Shown: one piece after another, positions 59,123 to 64,000 of the stretch | How positions within the stretch are numbered: the first letter of the stretch is position 1 | How the letters are laid out: each line of letters opens with the position of its first letter | NCBI GenBank assembly: GCA_025766275.1 | Contig: JAFKAC010000007.1 | Coordinates: forward strand, 1,550,001-1,614,000 | Direction: 5' to 3' | DNA length: 64,000 nucleotides | Origin: Lactarius indigo | Taxonomy: Eukaryota; Basidiomycota; Agaricomycetes; Russulales; Russulaceae | Notes under the pieces: model-generated | Told to the model about the DNA's origin: nothing | The model's input: the letters and a program-made list of their open reading frames with translations, nothing else | Databases searched by the model: none | Position numbers and translations under genes: made by a program

Positions 59123-60905
59123 CTACCGGCCGCCTCTCCGCAGCGACGTATAGACTTTCGCGTTCGGGTCTTTGGTCCGCCTCTTCGGCCTTTTGGATTT
59201 GATCGATGCAGATGAAGGAAACGAAATCTCAGAGAAGGGCGTTTCTAGTGATCGTGGTGGAGATCTTGTACTCGACGTATCCTCGACCAACGCGGGAAGT
59301 GCTGGTCGAGCCAGTCTCGCATTGAGCTGCGCGCATAACGTCCCATTTGAGTCGACGAGGACCGACGACCTACGCGAAAAAATCGATCAGTTGGACGACA
59401 CAAAGGAGCAAGTGTCGTCGTGACGTACTCATTGAGTAAATGGGGGCCCATTGGCCCGTCATCTAGCCGGACAGTGATTCCATTGTCACGTCCTGGCCAT
59501 AGTTCGGACGCGGTGGAACCAAATGAGACGCAGAGAAGAGGGTCCTCGAAAGTCACGACTATCCAAGGGTTGCAAGAGTGGAACCTTCGATGAACAGGTC
59601 CGCAGTCGACAGCTACTACCGGCGATTGCTCTCCCAATTCGAGCGATAGAAGCCACTTGGTCTCAGTTCGACCGTCCATCATGGTCTCGACGATCACAGA
59701 AAATCTGAGGGCCCAAATCCTCTCTGCGTGTAAAGGGTGAGCGAGGTAATATGTCTTGCAAGCGTACAAGAGGCACGTACCTGAAGCGACAAATTCGACG
59801 ACAACGCACTTGGATACACGCATACGTAGTCGAAACCTCAGAATTCTGATATGTGCTATGAAGGTTCCGGTGCCGTCACGGGTCTCCATGACTTCCACAA
59901 CGTCAGTTTCGTTCAGGGGAGCCAGTAACATCGCGTCACTTGGCGATAAGGGTGAGAGTTCCGGGGCATGCCGGAACAGACGCTGGAGAAGCGTATTATC
60001 GGAAGATGTCGTGCACGCGAGACGGACAGCAGCGTAGGTCGACGAGCTGAGAGGCTGAGAAGCCCCCAGCAATGCGAACACGAACGAGTCGTAAGCTGCT
60101 CTGTCGGTCCTATACGCCGTAGGCCGATTGAGGATGGCCCAATAGATCGGTGGCTGTTCCTCGATCAATGGTTCCTGCAGGACCTCAGCGAATTCCAAAC
60201 CGACCACCTTGCAAGCCTCGGCAGCATGTCAGGAAAGCGGCACTGAGCTCCTCATCGGATGGTGGGTCGCCCGAGAGAAATGATTGCAGGTACGATTGGA
60301 CGTGGGTTTTTGCTTGCTCCTGCGCCATCGCTAGACGCATGGCCCTCTCCTCTTCGATCCTGGCAGCTTCTTCCGCCGCTCGCCTGGCGGCCTCCGCTGC
60401 GGCCTCGCGTTGCCTGGCAAGCTCTGCCTCGTATCTAGCGTGCTTCCGCCGCCTGCCGCGCTGCATGCTCTGCAATCTGTGCGGTCGCTCGTCGGGTCGC
60501 TCCGGTCAACCGGAGTGCAGAAAGCGGGTTGATCTTGAGCCGGCGTTTGAAGGCCTGGCCTTTTGAGGGAGACGATGATGGATATGGCAGTGACGGGGGA
60601 TATGAGTGCGAGGGTGATTGCGAAGACGAAGGGGAAGTTGCGGAGAGCGACGGGGATATCAGGGAAGGTGGTGTGGGCGAGGGTGGGGATATGGGCCGCT
60701 GGGGCTGGAGTGGGATTTCGGGATGGGGAGCGAGAGCGTCGGAACGCGCAGGGCCCACGTCGGGCGCGGGTCGAAGCTCTGATAGCGAACCGAGGTTTAC
60801 GACGCGAAGAGGCACGAGCGGCGTTGGGCGGGATCGGGACGCGGCTGAAGATTGTGTCTGCGAGTTACTCTGGTGTTGCTCCATTGCATCGTAAGGACTG
60901 TTCAT
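59123..60905 (-). CDS. Conserved-looking basidiomycete protein, function unknown
   Basis: Met at 60905 (MNSPYDAMEQHQSNSQTQ) opens a Pro/Ser-rich N-terminus of about 120 residues (PLQPQRPISPPSPTPPSL), then LKINPLSALRLTG, then an Ala/Glu/Arg coiled coil (EAARRAAEEAARIEEERAMR, about 60410-60320). The globular part follows: VGLEFAEVLQEPLIEEQPP, IYWAILNRP, AVRLACTTSSDNTLLQRLFR, ILRFRLRMRVSKCVVVEFVA and IWALRFSV. The last exon, after an intron with GTACGTC donor at about 59434, ends in a basic stretch (SIKSKRPKRRTKDPNAKVYT) and a stop at 59123. I recall similar agaricomycete proteins without known function; this is memory, not a search. Nuclear localisation of the basic tail is a guess. Confidence 0.6.
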
Positions 60906-63900
60906 TGGGGGGGCCAGCCCGTGTAGGGAGGTGGGGCGTATGAGGGCATTCGGGAAACGGACATCATGGGGGAGTAGAAATAATTGCGGTCTTGTAGGAA
61001 AGGGTCGTAATGGTTCGTCATACAGTATATATGTGGAGCGTCGGCGGTGGTACCTGGTGTCAGCAATGGAGCACGAGGTAAGCATGGTTCCTTTCCTACA
61101 CCTGTCGCTAGATAAGTCTGTACAGAACGAACCCAGGGCCACGCTGCCTTTTTGGGGGGGTGCCAGTTGAGCCCTCCCATCCATCTCAAATGCGCCCACA
61201 AACCTTGTTTCCCAAAATAGGGACACCGCATGAGCGCTGCGCATTGATAGAGCTACGGGCACACAGCCTTGGACTAAATTGTCGACCGATTGACCTCGGT
61301 AGAATACATTTTGTACGTGTATCGCGTTAGATCCGGTGTATATGTACAGAACACCCAGAATGAGGGAGACAGTACGGGCGAACTCCGTTTGAGGTTAGCG
61401 CGGGAAGAGGTCCGTGTGAATCCGTTATCCGTTGCAGTGGCTCACGCTCACCCGTCAGAACGCAAATACCCTTGTACGGTAAGGAATCCCTCGAATGAGA
61501 AATCGAAGACGACTGACTTGAACAACCAAAATACACCGCCAAGCACCGCCATGCGCAGAATGAGGAAATGATGGGATCGAGGCGGGCACTGTGCGTGTTT
61601 GGAATAGAAAGTGCCCGATTTTACCAAGCTGCCGCGGCGATTGGGTCTCAACTAGACACCGGCGATAGTGCGCAAGTAAGGATCCCACATCGATTTCCCT
61701 TTGGGCAAATGTGCGATACCACCATGTGCGCGCATGTAAAATCTGTCCATTTACCATACTCAGGTTTTCATTAGTCGTTGGTGGGCAAAGGATCTCGATA
61801 AGGTATTGGATCCAATCGAGGAGCGAGAGTTACTAAAGTACTCGGATATGCATTTCCGTGAGTCACCCACCTAACGGACCTTCGACTCGAAGGACCTAGA
61901 AGAGTCTACTTACGTTGTGAGAGACAAGGAGTTCTCTCTGTAGGCACAGAAGCATCATGGACGTGCGAAACTCGCGGGGATATGGTAAATTCATTCCAAA
62001 TGAATGAAACCCCCGAAGGATGTGCGACACACTCACACTTGCCGCAGGTGTGAACCGTAACCGACTCTCACCGGGTGCATTGGTGCGAAGCGCTTTCTGT
62101 GTGACTTACCGTGCGGCACAAAGCCAGATGAACAACACTCGACAAACGTGGTAGTGGATGCTCCCCACGTCTGTCTTTGGCAAAAACCAACACGGCGGCC
62201 TTTCCCTCACGGTCAAAAAAACGGTCCCTCCTTTGAAGTCTCCTTACGACATTTGAAGTGGCCACTATTTTTTTCGCTTTCGAAAAGTGGGCCTGAGGTA
62301 CAGAGGCCCCATATATTGTCCTGTTGCCCTGTGACTTTGTTGCGACGTACGAATGATTCGCAGGGGTGAATGCCAAGCAGGATGCCCAAGGGGATCGTGC
62401 CCCCGTCCAAGCCCACGTCATCGGCCCATACGGTACCGTTCCAAGAAAGTCGCCATCGCCCGAGGATTGATTGCACCATTACGAGATTCGTATTGCTCGT
62501 ATCGTCTGATTACTGCCTCGGTACCCTTATCGATTTTTTTTTTGTTAATACATCCACGGAGCAAGCGCGAGTGCGCGGTGTCCGAGCGGCATAAGAAGAC
62601 GCACTTGTATCTGACTTCGACCGCCAAGCTCGGACTCTACATGTGTTCACGGTTGGCGCAAGGGTTGGCGCTTCCCTGCTTGCTTCCCTTTCGGCTCCGT
62701 ATCTTTTACATCTCTGTTTTTTTTTTTTTTTACCTTACTTCCTAGATAACGAGCGGTTCACCATGCGCGCGTTCATAAATGAGCTTGAACTTCCTCATTT
62801 TCCTCGGACTAATATATACAAATAGTAGATAAGAAACCAGCATGAGTTTTACCTCTTCGACCTTTGGTCTCATAGTCCACTTGTTCTCGAAGCTCTCCAC
62901 GCGCTTTGTGCGCTCGCACGTTCGCACTCTCTCTTCGCCTCTCTTGTGTTCTCGTGTTGATTCCGACCTTCGCTTGCATCTTTCGAGATGTCACTGCAAG
63001 GGTTTACGCGTCCACGTACTAGACTCTTCTATAGCCGTTAAATTAGGTTTTTGAAGCAAATTGCAAGCACCAGACTGAGACAGTTGAGAGGAATCGATCC
63101 GGATGTAATTACTGCCGATTTCACGTCCAGTCGGGCCGTGCTCCATTGCGAGTGTGTGTTCATCCGTTTCGCGTGGAGCGTGGAGATCACGGCCCGATTC
63201 ACGGACCGGGAACTGAGGCGTTTTGGATAGTCGAGCGCTGGGCTCGATTAGGGACGAATATGTGACGATGATATCATCTTGCCAGTGGTTCGGTGGATGT
63301 CATGGTCTTGCTCGAGGACAATCCTCACTGAAATTCACGCCCTTTGGACTGCCTCTTGCTTGTGTACACACATTGTTATTATTCTTATCGTGTAGGTCAC
63401 TTCAGATTCTGACCACTGAAGTATTGAACTCTGAAGTAAGTATTTTCTATTCACTTGATGATAACGGTTGTCTGGTGAACTGTAATTGGCTTGTACTTCC
63501 CATTTAGGTATTTGTCTAATACTGTATCACAGCGCAGAACTCTGAACTCTGCTCAGACAGGAACACTTGGCTAATCCTGTTCTCACAAATTACTGTAGCT
63601 GCGCAAATATAGAGTCCATGGCGAAAGTAAGCGGGGGTCTCGTGAATTTCCTTGGGAATTTCCATCAGACGGCGGACTCAAATAAAATAAAAAATAAGGC
63701 CCCAACAAAAAAGCAATTAGACTTTTAGTAGCTCTGATCAAACGAGCTACCTTCATCCCCGACTTACGCTCCATCGTCGTAAGAACTGGTCAATTCGGGG
63801 TGATGAATATGTTCGTCTCAGGGAGTGCGTCGAGTGCGCATCTACCCCCGGAGTCTCCGGAGTCTAAAAACACGAGCTCGATTGTCCAAGTCCATCCAGC

Positions 63901-64000
63901 CAGCGCTGCGCTGCAGATCCGATCCTATCTCTAATTTGTATTTTTTTCCCCCAGCTTGCTTCCGGAGCTACTGAAACGTCAGCGCGACCGGTGATTGTGC
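60906..64000. other. Gene-poor end of the window
   Basis: I find no coding region with domain or splice support. Candidate frames (61454-61757 minus, 62068-62421 minus, 62353-62745 plus) are short and unlike each other. T-rich tracts lie at 62528-62540 and 62718-62733. GTATTGAACTCTGAAG and related CAGAACTCTGAACTCTG words recur at 63420-63550. Confidence 0.45.

Overview
The window reads as a stretch of a basidiomycete nuclear genome. The genes are mosaics of short exons and 45-80 base GT-AG introns, the housekeeping products are fungal (Golgi Ca2+/Mn2+ ATPase, Elongator subunit 1, rRNA-processing factor EFG1, a RhoGEF with a BAR-like region and an SH3 domain), and a beta-trefoil lectin close in length and character to the Rhizoctonia solani agglutinin lies inside the main gene cluster. 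I infer a Rhizoctonia/Ceratobasidium-type fungus (Cantharellales). I saw no tRNA, rRNA, CRISPR, transposase or reverse transcriptase.

Layout. 0.1-3.9 kb: PMR1-type P-type ATPase on the minus strand. 4.1-24.9 kb: a tandem, same-strand array of twelve copies of a small hydrophobic gene. The product matches the interferon-induced 6-16 / ISG12 (IFI6/IFI27) family: a GF-AAGPVAG segment followed by GNV-AGSLFATAQS-AMGG and an Ala/Gly-rich tail. Copies share a 7-base first coding exon, a conserved intron 1, a promoter module (CACATGAC plus a TATA-like box about 75 bases before the ATG) and a downstream ACAATTCGCGG block. Some copies are decayed. A ricin-B/RSA-type lectin is joined to the 3' end of copy 7, and a divergent M20-peptidase-like gene splits the array at 19.4-22.9 kb. 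25-28 kb holds only unrecognised ORFs.

28.3-31.1 kb: FAD-linked oxidase. 31-36.8 kb: gene-poor, with a duplicated element of about 0.8 kb. 36.8-39.8 kb: RhoGEF. 42.3-43.5 kb: aldo-keto reductase. 43.7-45.7 kb: multi-pass membrane protein. 46.4-48.1 kb: class III CoA-transferase with a mitochondrial-type N-terminus. 48.4-49.6 kb: unrecognised protein. 50.2-55.4 kb: ELP1, divergent from EFG1 (55.5-56.6 kb) with only 68 bases between start codons. 59.1-60.9 kb: conserved hypothetical. 61-64 kb: no supportable gene.

The most interesting unit is the ISG12-like array. It shows birth-and-death duplication with different tail repeats in each copy and a lectin captured at one copy's end. Animal relatives are mitochondrial or membrane proteins linked to cell death and antiviral response; the fungal role is not shown by this sequence. 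Several conserved genes carry frame breaks, nearly all at short homopolymer runs, so some apparent pseudogenes may be base-calling errors.
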